Shown piece after piece: positions 24,712-31,600 of a stretch of 43,368 bases of DNA. Every line of letters begins with the position of its first letter. The stretch's first letter is position 1. The notes under the pieces are model-generated. The model was not told where the DNA came from. It worked only from the letters and a program-made list of their open reading frames with translations, and ran no database searches. Both the position numbers and the translations under genes were made by a program. Source of the DNA: Elusimicrobia bacterium HGW-Elusimicrobia-1 (lineage in GTDB: Bacteria; Elusimicrobiota; Endomicrobiia; PHAN01); NCBI GenBank assembly GCA_002841695.1, contig PHAN01000015.1, positions 1 through 43,368 on the forward strand, in the 5' to 3' direction.

Positions 24712-26286
24712 ATGAAAGAACTCACAGGAGCGGCGGCCAAAGTTTCGGCCGGCACCGTCGTATCCAGAATACTCGGCTATCTGCGCGATATGCTGGTGGC
24801 TCAGTTCTTTGGAGCCGGCGTGTTCGCCGACGCCTTTTACGCGGCCTATCGCATTCCTAATCTTATAAGACGTCTTCTGGGAGAGGGATCGGTTTCCGCG
24901 GCCGTCATTCCGGTTTTGAGCGCAGTGCGGGCCGAAAGCGGAGACGAGGAAGCACAAAAACTCCTGACAATTCTTTTTACTCTTCTGGTAATTATACTGG
25001 GAGCCGTGACGGCGGCCGGAGTAATTTTCGCGCGGGAATTGGTATCGCTCATAGCTTACGGATTCGCCGAATCTCCGGAAAAACTCAATCTGACCATCGC
25101 GCTGACGCGGCTGATGTTCCCCTTCGTGTTTTTTGTGTCTATGGCCGCGCTGGCGGCGGGATACCTGAACACCTATGGCATATTTTTCGCTCCGGCGGTC
25201 GCTCCCGCGGCGTTGAGCGTGTCGGAAATTGGTTTCATACTCGCGCTGGCGCCTTTGTTGTCGCCGGATAACCAGATAAAAGGACTTGCCATAAGCGTGA
25301 TTATAGGAGGCGCGGGTCAACTCGCCTATCAAATCCCCGCGATTATTAAACTCGGCGTGAAATTCCGCCCGTGTTTTTCGTTCGGACATCCGGGTGTAAA
25401 AAAGATAGCCGCGCTTATGGCTCCGGCCACAATCGGCATATCCGTAGACCAGGTCAATTCTTTCGTGGACACGATGTGCGCTTCGTTTCTGCCGCTGGGA
25501 TCGGTCACGGCTTTGTATTATTCAAACCGCCTGATGCAGCTGCCGCTTGCGATATTCGCCATTGCCCTTTCGACAGCCGCGCTGCCGGCGATGTCGAAAG
25601 CCGCCGCCGACGGAAACCCGCAAGCGCTCAAAGAAACACTGAATTATTCTCTGAGAATGATGTTTTTCGCCATAGTGCCGTCGACCGTGGGACTTATGGT
25701 CTTCGGATTACCTATTATAAAACTGCTTTTTGAACGCGGCAGGTTCGACGCGGGGGCTTCGCTTATGACTTATTCGGCGCTGGCTTTTTACGCCTTCGGA
25801 CTGCCCGCGTATTCCGCGGTAAAAATATTCGCTTCGGCTTTTTACGCCCGAAAGGAAACCGCCGTGCCCGTAAAAGTGGCCGCATTTTCCATGACCATCA
25901 ACGCCGCGCTGAATATTTTGCTGATGCAGCGATTTGCCGTCGGCGGATTGGCAATGGCCACCGCCATATCGTCGGCCTTCAACGCTTTCTGGCTATTCAT
26001 AATTCTGCGCAGACAAATCGGGCCGCTGGGCGCCCGCAAAATTGCGCGCACGCTGGGCAAAACCGCCGTCGCCGCCGCCGCGATGTGTCTGGCGTCTTAC
26101 TGCGTCTTTCTGGTTGTGCCGGGCGCGGTTAACGGCTCGATATATGCCTTCGCGGCCATAGCCGTCGGAACGGCGGCCTACGCAGCAGCGGCAAAAGCCC
26201 TCGGAATGGAAGAACTTGACGACCTCGTACTAATTATAACCGACAAAATAAACCGCGTTACCGGCCGCGTCAATTCGGGCCGGTAA
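24712..26286 (+). CDS. murJ: Lipid II flippase MurJ
   Basis: 524 residues of the MurJ/MviN branch of the MOP superfamily with about 14 membrane helices. It moves lipid-linked peptidoglycan precursors across the inner membrane. The start KVSAGTVVSRILGYLRDMLVAQFFGAG and GEGSVSAAVIPVL are typical. The block PLPLAIFAIALSTAALPAMS occurs here as QLPLAIFAIALSTAALPAMS. The start codon at 24712 has no strong ribosome binding site, and rpsT promoter elements sit directly in front of it, so its own promoter is not obvious. Confidence 0.93.
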   Translation: MKELTGAAAKVSAGTVVSRILGYLRDMLVAQFFGAGVFADAFYAAYRIPNLIRRLLGEGSVSAAVIPVLSAVRAESGDEEAQKLLTILFTLLVIILGAVTAAGVIFARELVSLIAYGFAESPEKLNLTIALTRLMFPFVFFVSMAALAAGYLNTYGIFFAPAVAPAALSVSEIGFILALAPLLSPDNQIKGLAISVIIGGAGQLAYQIPAIIKLGVKFRPCFSFGHPGVKKIAALMAPATIGISVDQVNSFVDTMCASFLPLGSVTALYYSNRLMQLPLAIFAIALSTAALPAMSKAAADGNPQALKETLNYSLRMMFFAIVPSTVGLMVFGLPIIKLLFERGRFDAGASLMTYSALAFYAFGLPAYSAVKIFASAFYARKETAVPVKVAAFSMTINAALNILLMQRFAVGGLAMATAISSAFNAFWLFIILRRQIGPLGARKIARTLGKTAVAAAAMCLASYCVFLVVPGAVNGSIYAFAAIAVGTAAYAAAAKALGMEELDDLVLIITDKINRVTGRVNSGR

Positions 26287-26325
26287 CCGCCATACGCGCA
26301 AGTCAATAACTGCCGGAGCGCGCCC

Positions 26326-27636
26326 TTGATAAAAAATCCCGAACTCATCCCCGGTAAACCCGGCGTATACCTTATGAAAGACCCTTCGGGGAGGGTCATT
26401 TACATAGGCAAGGCGAAAAATCTTAAAAAACGCGTCGCTTCATATTTTTCATCCCGCCCGAAAGATACCAAAATAAACGTCTTGCTCTCGAGAATCTCGC
26501 TGGTGGACTACATCGTCTGCGCGTCCGAACGCGAGGCGCTGATACTCGAGGACAAGCTCATAAAAAAACTCCGTCCCTTCTACAATGTGCTTCTGCGCGA
26601 CGACAAAACATATCCGTTCATCAAAATATCTTTCTCGGATAAATTCCCCTCCGCCGGCGTGTGGAGGGCCAAATCAACGGTAAAACATCCCCGCGACGTT
26701 TTCTTCGGACCTTATCCGGAAACTCCCGGTTTAAGACGTCTGGCCATTCGCCTGAACGAATCTTTCGGTCTCAAAATGTGCCGTAAAATTCCATCGGGCG
26801 AACAAGAAAAAAGAAATTGTTTTTACCTCCAAGCATCCAAATGTCCGGCGCCTTGTATCGGCTCGGTAAACGGCGGCGACTATATAAAATCGGCGAAGAA
26901 AGCGGCGAGATTTTTAGCGAAAGGACTAAAAAATTTCCGCGAAACGCTCGAGGCGGAAATAAAAAAACATTCGGCGTCGAGGGAATATGAAAAGGCGGCT
27001 GCGGCAAGAGATATGCTGCTGACACTGGAGGGAATGTCGGCGGCTGTGAGATTCCGCGAGATAGACGAAAAAGTGTACGAAAATATTAATTCGACCACGG
27101 AAAATCTCGAAGAACTCCGGAAACGTCTTGGACTAAAAAATTTCCCGTCCAAAATCGACTGCGCCGACATTTCAAACACCGGCGCGGCGCATGCCGTAGG
27201 AAGCGTGGTCAGGTTCGACCTGGGCGAACCGGCCAAAAATCTTTACAGACGCTACAAAATAAAAAATCCCGACATCGCGGGTTCGCAAAACGATTGCGCA
27301 ATGATAAAAGAAGTCGTCGCGCGGCGGCTCGCCGGCCTGACGCGCGAATCGTCCGGCGAGATGCCCGACTTGTTTGTTGTCGACGGAGGGAAGGGGCAGC
27401 TGTCGGCCGCGGCGGAGGCCGTAAAAGCGAGCGGGGCGGCGGGAAAATTGGACTTGATTTCGATAGCGAAGGGCGCAGGCATTGACGAGATATTCGTTTG
27501 GGGCAAAGAAGAAAGTTTTGTCGCCGCCGACGACGACACGGCATTCTCCATAATCAGACGCGCGCGCGACGAAGCCCACAGGTTCGCCGTAACTTACCAC
27601 AGAAAATTAAGAGACGCAATAAACCCCGGACCGTGA
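26326..27636 (+). CDS. uvrC: UvrC-like excinuclease subunit lacking the C-terminal HhH domain
   Basis: 436 residues from a TTG start, with GGAG 7 nt upstream. UvrC makes the dual incisions in nucleotide excision repair. The GIY-YIG nuclease domain is present (PGVYLMKDPSGRVIYIGKAKNLKKRV, residues about 12-90), then a cysteine-bearing stretch (CFYLQASKCPAPC), a UVR motif (AEIKKHSASREYEKAAAARDML), and the RNase H-like nuclease (IDCADISNTG, LFVVDGGKGQL, DEAHRFAVTYHRKLRD). Family members normally continue for about 150 more residues with a tandem helix-hairpin-helix; here the protein ends directly after the nuclease. The stop overlaps the next gene's GTG. Confidence 0.9.
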   Translation: MIKNPELIPGKPGVYLMKDPSGRVIYIGKAKNLKKRVASYFSSRPKDTKINVLLSRISLVDYIVCASEREALILEDKLIKKLRPFYNVLLRDDKTYPFIKISFSDKFPSAGVWRAKSTVKHPRDVFFGPYPETPGLRRLAIRLNESFGLKMCRKIPSGEQEKRNCFYLQASKCPAPCIGSVNGGDYIKSAKKAARFLAKGLKNFRETLEAEIKKHSASREYEKAAAARDMLLTLEGMSAAVRFREIDEKVYENINSTTENLEELRKRLGLKNFPSKIDCADISNTGAAHAVGSVVRFDLGEPAKNLYRRYKIKNPDIAGSQNDCAMIKEVVARRLAGLTRESSGEMPDLFVVDGGKGQLSAAAEAVKASGAAGKLDLISIAKGAGIDEIFVWGKEESFVAADDDTAFSIIRRARDEAHRFAVTYHRKLRDAINPGP

Positions 27637-27983
27637 AAACTACAAAAAAACGCCCGCGCGGAGCGGCGGCACCGTCGCAAATAAAAAACTATTCGGAGTT
27701 CCGTCAAAAGGTTTGGCTTGCTTGCGCCAAAATACCGGCGGGCAAAACAGCCACATATTCTCAGATAGCCGCAGCCATAGGCAATCCGAGGGCGGCGAGG
27801 GCCGTCGGGCAGGCATTGGCCGCCAATCCTTTTGCGCCGGCGATACCCTGTCACAGAGTCGTCCGCGCCGACGGAAAAACAGGCGGCTATTCAGCGCTCG
27901 GCGGTCCGAGAAAAAAAATCTCCCTCCTTAAGAAAGAGGGAGCGCATCTTAAAAGTATAGAAATTAAGAAATCAGGGGATTAG
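27633..27983 (+). CDS. O6-alkylguanine-DNA alkyltransferase-like protein (MGMT DNA-binding domain)
   Basis: 116 residues from a GTG that overlaps the uvrC stop (GTGA). It contains the MGMT core: KIPAGKTATYSQIAAAIGNPRAARAVGQALAANP as the helix-turn-helix with arginine finger, then IPCHRVV with the acceptor cysteine, then GGYSALGGPRKKISLLKKEGA. The usual N-terminal ribonuclease-like domain is missing. Because cysteine rather than tryptophan is present, it could still accept alkyl groups, unlike alkyltransferase-like (ATL) proteins. Coupling to uvrC is notable because ATL proteins hand lesions to nucleotide excision repair. Confidence 0.88.
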   Translation: MKTTKKRPRGAAAPSQIKNYSEFRQKVWLACAKIPAGKTATYSQIAAAIGNPRAARAVGQALAANPFAPAIPCHRVVRADGKTGGYSALGGPRKKISLLKKEGAHLKSIEIKKSGD

Positions 27984-28001
27984 GAGGTTAATTGAGGAAA
28001 A

Positions 28002-28421
28002 TTAAGTTCTTGTAGGCGGCTGAGATTCCAATGCGCTTATGCGCTTTTCGTGGCCATCCACTTTTGATTCCACTTCTTGTATACGGTATGTATTCACCAT
28101 CGCCTTTCGTTCGTGTTCATCGGTTTTAGCTATTAAAACGTCAAGGGTAGTGATAATTCGCTGAATGTCCTCATTTTTGGCCATCGTTCTTTTTATATAT
28201 TCTATATCCTCAGTGTGCCTAATAATTTCTTTTGCAAGCCGCGCTATGTCATCTTTGGTAGCCATATTCTTGATGTCATCTTTGGTAGCCATATTCTTGA
28301 TGTCATCTTTGGTGGCCATATTCTTTTCAATGCTTTCAAATTTCCCAATGAACTCCCTCTTTGTTTCATTGAATTCTTTGTTTGTTACAAATTGATAGTT
28401 TGTTTTAGATTTTTTAGGCAT
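28002..28421 (-). CDS. Small coiled-coil protein with tandem NMATKDDIK repeats
   Basis: 139 residues from the ATG at 28421, behind AAGGGGGGA. It is charged and helical throughout, with no signal peptide. Three near-identical 9-residue units (NMATKDDIK) lie at residues about 35-61, and the rest has coiled-coil character (IEYIKRTMAKNEDIQRIITTLDVLI). Such 'ATKDDI/ATKEDL' proteins are widespread in bacteria and phages and lack a known role. A good promoter stands in front, so it is likely expressed alone. It converges with the MGMT-like gene. Confidence 0.8.
   Translation of the reverse strand: MPKKSKTNYQFVTNKEFNETKREFIGKFESIEKNMATKDDIKNMATKDDIKNMATKDDIARLAKEIIRHTEDIEYIKRTMAKNEDIQRIITTLDVLIAKTDEHERKAMVNTYRIQEVESKVDGHEKRISALESQPPTRT
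28248..28325. repeat. 27-bp tandem repeat, nearly three units
   Basis: Units 28248-28274 and 28275-28301 are identical; a third unit from 28302 has one substitution and diverges near 28325. Each unit codes for nine residues of the coiled-coil protein, so copy-number change keeps the frame. Confidence 0.9.
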
Positions 28422-28460
28422 AAGTTCCCCCCTTAGATAATAACCCCACCCCGCACCGCG

Positions 28461-28490
28461 AGTGTAGCAAATTAAAAATAACATTGTCAA
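28461..28490 (-). promoter_or_regulatory. Sigma-70 promoter of the coiled-coil gene
   Basis: On the minus strand TTGACA (28485-28490), 18 bp, TACACT (28461-28466), with TG one base upstream of the -10 box (extended -10). The start of transcription would be near 28455, 35 nt before the ATG. Confidence 0.65.
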
Positions 28491-28554
28491 GGTTTATGTG
28501 AAATTATAGCGGACTGAACAATCGGGAGTTTGGGTCACAAAAACCGTCGAGCTC

Positions 28555-29283
28555 CTACCCCACCCACCCGTTCCACGAGCACAGCCCTCCGACAAGGAGC
28601 GGACATCCCGCCTTGCAGGCGGGATTATTTTTCCCGCAATATTCCTTGGCGTGACGCACGAGGAGCGCGTGATACTCCGCGAATATTTTCGCTGAACGCG
28701 GCAGATGCAATTCAAAGAAATGCCGCGCCATCTCGTAGTCGGTCTTTCCGGCGATGAGCCCGGCGCGGGAGGCGATTCTTAAAGTGTATGCGTCGACGAC
28801 GAATACCGGCTTTCGCGCGGCGTAAAGAATTATAGAATCGGCCGTCTCGCGTCCTATTCCGTTTATTTCCAGAAGGCGTTCCCTTAATTCCGCGACGGAG
28901 ATTTTAGACATATTCTCCGTCTTCCCCCCGAAATACTTTTTTATCGCACCCAGAAAATTACGCACATAGGCGGCTTTTTGATTGTAGTGCCCGGCGGGAC
29001 GTATCATAGTCCTGATGCGCCCGACGGAGAAATCAAAAGGCCGGCGAAAAAAACCGGCGCGGTTCAGATTAACTACGGCCCTTTCGACGTTCGTCCAGGA
29101 AGTGTTCTGAGTCAATATCGCGCCTATGGCGACTTCAAGCGACTGCTTTGACGAAAGTCGGACGAGTGTTTTGTACCCGGGAAAAATTCCCCGCGGCGGA
29201 GTAACCGGCCACCACCCCTGCCAGCCGTAAGCCGCCAGAAGCGTCTTGTATATTCGGTAGACAGATTTACCGCGGGGTTTCAT
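28555..29283 (-). CDS. Endonuclease III-like HhH-GPD DNA glycosylase
   Basis: 242 residues. The HhH-GPD core is clear: LEVAIGAILTQNTSWTNVERAV, then helix-hairpin-helix LLEINGIGRETADSI, then the catalytic Asp in FVVDAYTLRI. The lysine that gives endonuclease III its lyase activity (GxGxKT) is replaced by Glu, so this is probably a monofunctional base-excision glycosylase, close in pattern to MagIII-type 3-methyladenine glycosylases. Four C-terminal cysteines (C-x6-C-x3-C-x7-C) may hold an Fe-S cluster, with spacing different from the classic C-x6-C-x2-C-x5-C. It lies 31 nt after the gamma-carbonic-anhydrase-like gene on the same strand. Confidence 0.85.
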   Translation of the reverse strand: MKPRGKSVYRIYKTLLAAYGWQGWWPVTPPRGIFPGYKTLVRLSSKQSLEVAIGAILTQNTSWTNVERAVVNLNRAGFFRRPFDFSVGRIRTMIRPAGHYNQKAAYVRNFLGAIKKYFGGKTENMSKISVAELRERLLEINGIGRETADSIILYAARKPVFVVDAYTLRIASRAGLIAGKTDYEMARHFFELHLPRSAKIFAEYHALLVRHAKEYCGKNNPACKAGCPLLVGGLCSWNGWVG

Positions 29284-29314
29284 AAGGCGGGGTTCTTAAT
29301 TTTTTTGATCTTGC

Positions 29315-29836
29315 TCAGATGGCGCGGCGGCAGGTTTTTTTGTAGAGGCGGGTCAGCTTTTTGTAGTCGTCGGCGTTGGATTTAATGTGGGCGATTTCAT
29401 CCGGCCTCAGATCGCGGACGACTTTGGCGGGAACTCCGAGCACAAGTTTCCCGGGCGGTATTTCCATTCCCTCCGGCACCACCGCCCCCGCGCCCACTAT
29501 GGAACCGCGGGCGATTTTCACCCTATCGAGAAGTACGGCGCCCATTCCTATAAGGCAATCATCGTCGACGACGGCCCCGTGAATGATGGCGCCGTGTCCG
29601 ATAGTCACGCCGGCGCCGATTATCGCGGGCGCGCCGTAATTCGTGTGAATCAGAGCTCCGTCCTGAATATTGGCGCCCTCTTTGATGATTATATCTTCGA
29701 CGTCCCCCCGCAGAACCGCGCCAGGCCAGACGGAAGCGTCATTCTCTATTATGACTTTGCCGATAACAACGGCCTCGTCGGCGACATAGGCGGTGGGCGC
29801 TATGGACGGCTCGTATATGTCAAATCGTTTGATCAT
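29315..29836 (-). CDS. Gamma-carbonic anhydrase-like hexapeptide-repeat protein
   Basis: 173 residues folding as a left-handed beta-helix: repeated [VI]-G-x-x units (VIGKVIIENDASVWPGAVLRGD, IGAGVTIGHGAIIHG, IGMGAVLLDRVKIA). Zinc ligands are plausible in LIHTNYG, TIGHGAIIHG. A C-terminal helix closes the trimer. This is the YrdA/PaaY/CaiE group, for which carbonic anhydrase activity is shown in some members only. It overlaps the argF stop by 4 nt (ATGA), so the two are translated together; bicarbonate supply to carbamoyl phosphate is a possible link to arginine synthesis. Confidence 0.88.
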   Translation of the reverse strand: MIKRFDIYEPSIAPTAYVADEAVVIGKVIIENDASVWPGAVLRGDVEDIIIKEGANIQDGALIHTNYGAPAIIGAGVTIGHGAIIHGAVVDDDCLIGMGAVLLDRVKIARGSIVGAGAVVPEGMEIPPGKLVLGVPAKVVRDLRPDEIAHIKSNADDYKKLTRLYKKTCRRAI

Positions 29837-30765
29837 TTTTGAGTGGCGAGGACTTCAAGAAGAACGGTCTTTTGTATGTGCAGACGGTTCTCCGCCTGGT
29901 CGAACACTATGGAATGTTTGCCGTCGATGACTTCACCGGTGATTTCCTGTCCGCGACGGGCGGGCAGACAGTGCATAACGACAACGTCCCGCGCCGCGGA
30001 CTTAATCAGGCGGGAGTTCACCTGATAAGGCGCAAAGGCCTTCTTCCTGGCGACGGCCTCGGCCTCGTCGCCCATGGACGTCCAGACGTCGGTATAAATT
30101 ACGCCGGCGTCTTTTGCGGCCGCGAGCGGTGAATCGGTGTAAGATATCCGGGCTCCCGTCTTGGCGGCAATGGCCGCTGTTTTCCGTCGCACATCAGGCG
30201 GAGCCGAATAACCTTTGGGCGCGGCGTGGACAAAATTAAGCCCTGTAAGGGCGGCCAGATACAGCCACGATATCAGGACGTTATTGCCGTCGCCGACAAA
30301 AACTATTTTTGTTTTGCGCACTTGGGCGAAAGTTTTCTTTCTCTCCGCGATAGTCATAAGGTCGCCCAGCGCCTGACAGGGATGTTCCGTGTCGGTGAGG
30401 GCGTTTATAACGGACATCGAGGAATATCGGGCGAAGGTTTCCAAATCTCCGTGCGAAAAAGTGCGGAACGCCACGGCGTCAAGATATCGCGACAACGTGC
30501 GGGCGGTATCTTCGATGGTTTCGCCGCGCTTGCGCTGCATACCGTCGGCGGAAAGTATCAGAGGAAGAGCTCCCAGCTGATGCGCCGCCACGGCAAAGGA
30601 TACCGTAGTCCGCGTGCTGGGTTTCTCCATTATTATGCCCACGGTCTTTCCGGATAAAGCGGAGCGCTTGCTCAACGGATTTTTTTTGAGAGCAATGGCT
30701 TTTTTTATGATGGATTCCGCTTCACATCCGGAACCTATGTCGAGGATTGACAGGAGATGTTTCAT
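29833..30765 (-). CDS. argF: Ornithine carbamoyltransferase
   Basis: 310 residues from the ATG at 30765 (MKHLLSILDIGSG). It joins carbamoyl phosphate and ornithine to citrulline in arginine synthesis. The carbamoyl-phosphate motif appears as KPSTRTTVSF (STRT), the block HPCQALGDLMTI is intact, DVWTSMGDEAE marks the ornithine loop, and VMHCLPARRG the late active-site loop. A longer in-frame start at 30834 would reach into the inverted repeat and is not credible. No other arg gene is in the window. Confidence 0.95.
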   Translation of the reverse strand: MKHLLSILDIGSGCEAESIIKKAIALKKNPLSKRSALSGKTVGIIMEKPSTRTTVSFAVAAHQLGALPLILSADGMQRKRGETIEDTARTLSRYLDAVAFRTFSHGDLETFARYSSMSVINALTDTEHPCQALGDLMTIAERKKTFAQVRKTKIVFVGDGNNVLISWLYLAALTGLNFVHAAPKGYSAPPDVRRKTAAIAAKTGARISYTDSPLAAAKDAGVIYTDVWTSMGDEAEAVARKKAFAPYQVNSRLIKSAARDVVVMHCLPARRGQEITGEVIDGKHSIVFDQAENRLHIQKTVLLEVLATQK

Positions 30766-30819
30766 ATCGAGGGATATTTTAGCAAAAAACCGGTGAAAAG
30801 GGCAAAATACGGAGCGCCT

Positions 30820-30942
30820 GAACAATGTCGTCATTGCGGTTTAATACACACCCCTACCCCTCTTATTAGAGGGGATTTAAAACTCCCCTCTTGAGAGGGG
30901 GTTGGGGGGTGTGTATTAAACCGCAATGACATACTATTGTTC
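30820..30942. repeat. 123-bp near-perfect palindromic element
   Basis: Outer GAACAAT/ATTGTTC (30820-30826, 30936-30942) encloses long arms (TCATTGCGGTTTAATACACA at 30831 and its inverse ending at 30929), then an inner hairpin AGAGGGGATTT/AACTCCCCTCT (30868-30891). It sits between the transglycosylase and argF. The folded RNA would be very stable and could attenuate read-through. The outer GTCATTGCG word is shared with the element at 10319. Nothing else is seen in 30766-30962. Confidence 0.9.
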
Positions 30943-30962
30943 GGATGGCCGGGATTTGATTT

Positions 30963-31466
30963 TTATCTGTTAAAAAAAACCACGGAGCCGTCGGACGCGG
31001 TGTAATAATAAATTTTACCCGAGCCGGAGAATTTGGAACGGTTGGTTATAACTTTTTTGACGTAGTCGCGGGTTTCTTTGTATGGAGGGATGCCGCCGTG
31101 TTGCCTTACCTTTGAGGGACCCGCGTTGTAAGCGGCAAGCGCCTTGGACAGGTCGCCGCCGAACAGCGATAGCATATCCCTGAGGTATCTTGATCCCGCC
31201 CTTATGTTTTCTTCGGGCGAGGTGCGGTCTTTTACTTTAAGAATATCAGCCGTCGACGGCATAAGCTGCATAAGGCCGACGGCGCCCTTCGACGACACGC
31301 AATACCGGTTGAAGTTCGATTCGGTTTTTATAACGGCTTTTATCAGCGACGGGTCGAGACCGTATTCGGCGGCGCAATCGTTGATAATATCGTCGTATTT
31401 TCTGTCGGCAAAGAGAGAGCGCGCGCACATAAGAAAAATCAAAAATACCGTCGGAAATATTTTCAT
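30963..31466 (-). CDS. Secreted lytic transglycosylase (SLT family)
   Basis: 167 residues from the ATG at 31466 with a signal peptide (MKIFPTVFLIFLMCARSLFA). It cleaves peptidoglycan to 1,6-anhydro products. The SLT core has the catalytic Glu in VIKTESNFNRYCVSSKGAVGLMQLMP, then ENIRAGSRYLRDML and ALAAYNAGPSKV. A short beta tail (KIYYYTASDGSVVFFNR) closes the protein, as in many delta-proteobacterial-type SLTs. It is one domain only. The longer frame back to 31595 runs through palindromic repeats and is not protein. It lies 134 nt after the giant secreted protein, so it might help that protein or its exporter through the wall. Confidence 0.9.
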   Translation of the reverse strand: MKIFPTVFLIFLMCARSLFADRKYDDIINDCAAEYGLDPSLIKAVIKTESNFNRYCVSSKGAVGLMQLMPSTADILKVKDRTSPEENIRAGSRYLRDMLSLFGGDLSKALAAYNAGPSKVRQHGGIPPYKETRDYVKKVITNRSKFSGSGKIYYYTASDGSVVFFNR

Positions 31467-31479
31467 GGTTTCTTTCGCG

Positions 31480-31598
31480 GGGACAGGTCGCGACCTGTCC
31501 CTACAAACGCATTGCGCGTCACGGGCGACCAAGGTCGCCCCTACGCGAGGCAACGAGCCGCTGTTTTTTTCCACTAACCACTCGCCACTAACCACTGC
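31480..31598. repeat. Repeat cluster: two palindromes and a 14-bp tandem repeat
   Basis: A perfect 22-bp palindrome (31480-31501) plus the following TACA matches the leuS insert. A second palindrome, GGGCGACC-AA-GGTCGCCC, lies at 31523-31540. CCACTAACCACT occurs twice in tandem at 31571-31598. The whole gap between the giant gene and the transglycosylase is made of these elements. Confidence 0.85.
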
Positions 31599-31600
31599 CT

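Noticed and set aside
27920-27942. CTCCCTC/GAGGGAG hairpin at the end of the MGMT-like gene
   Set aside because: It lies within conserved coding sequence (LLKKEGA) and has no T run, so it is not supported as a terminator.
28248-28325. CRISPR array
   Set aside because: The units are contiguous with no spacers and are coding; no cas genes or other arrays are seen in the window.
31467-31595. N-terminal extension of the transglycosylase
   Set aside because: It translates palindromic repeats; the signal peptide starts at 31466.
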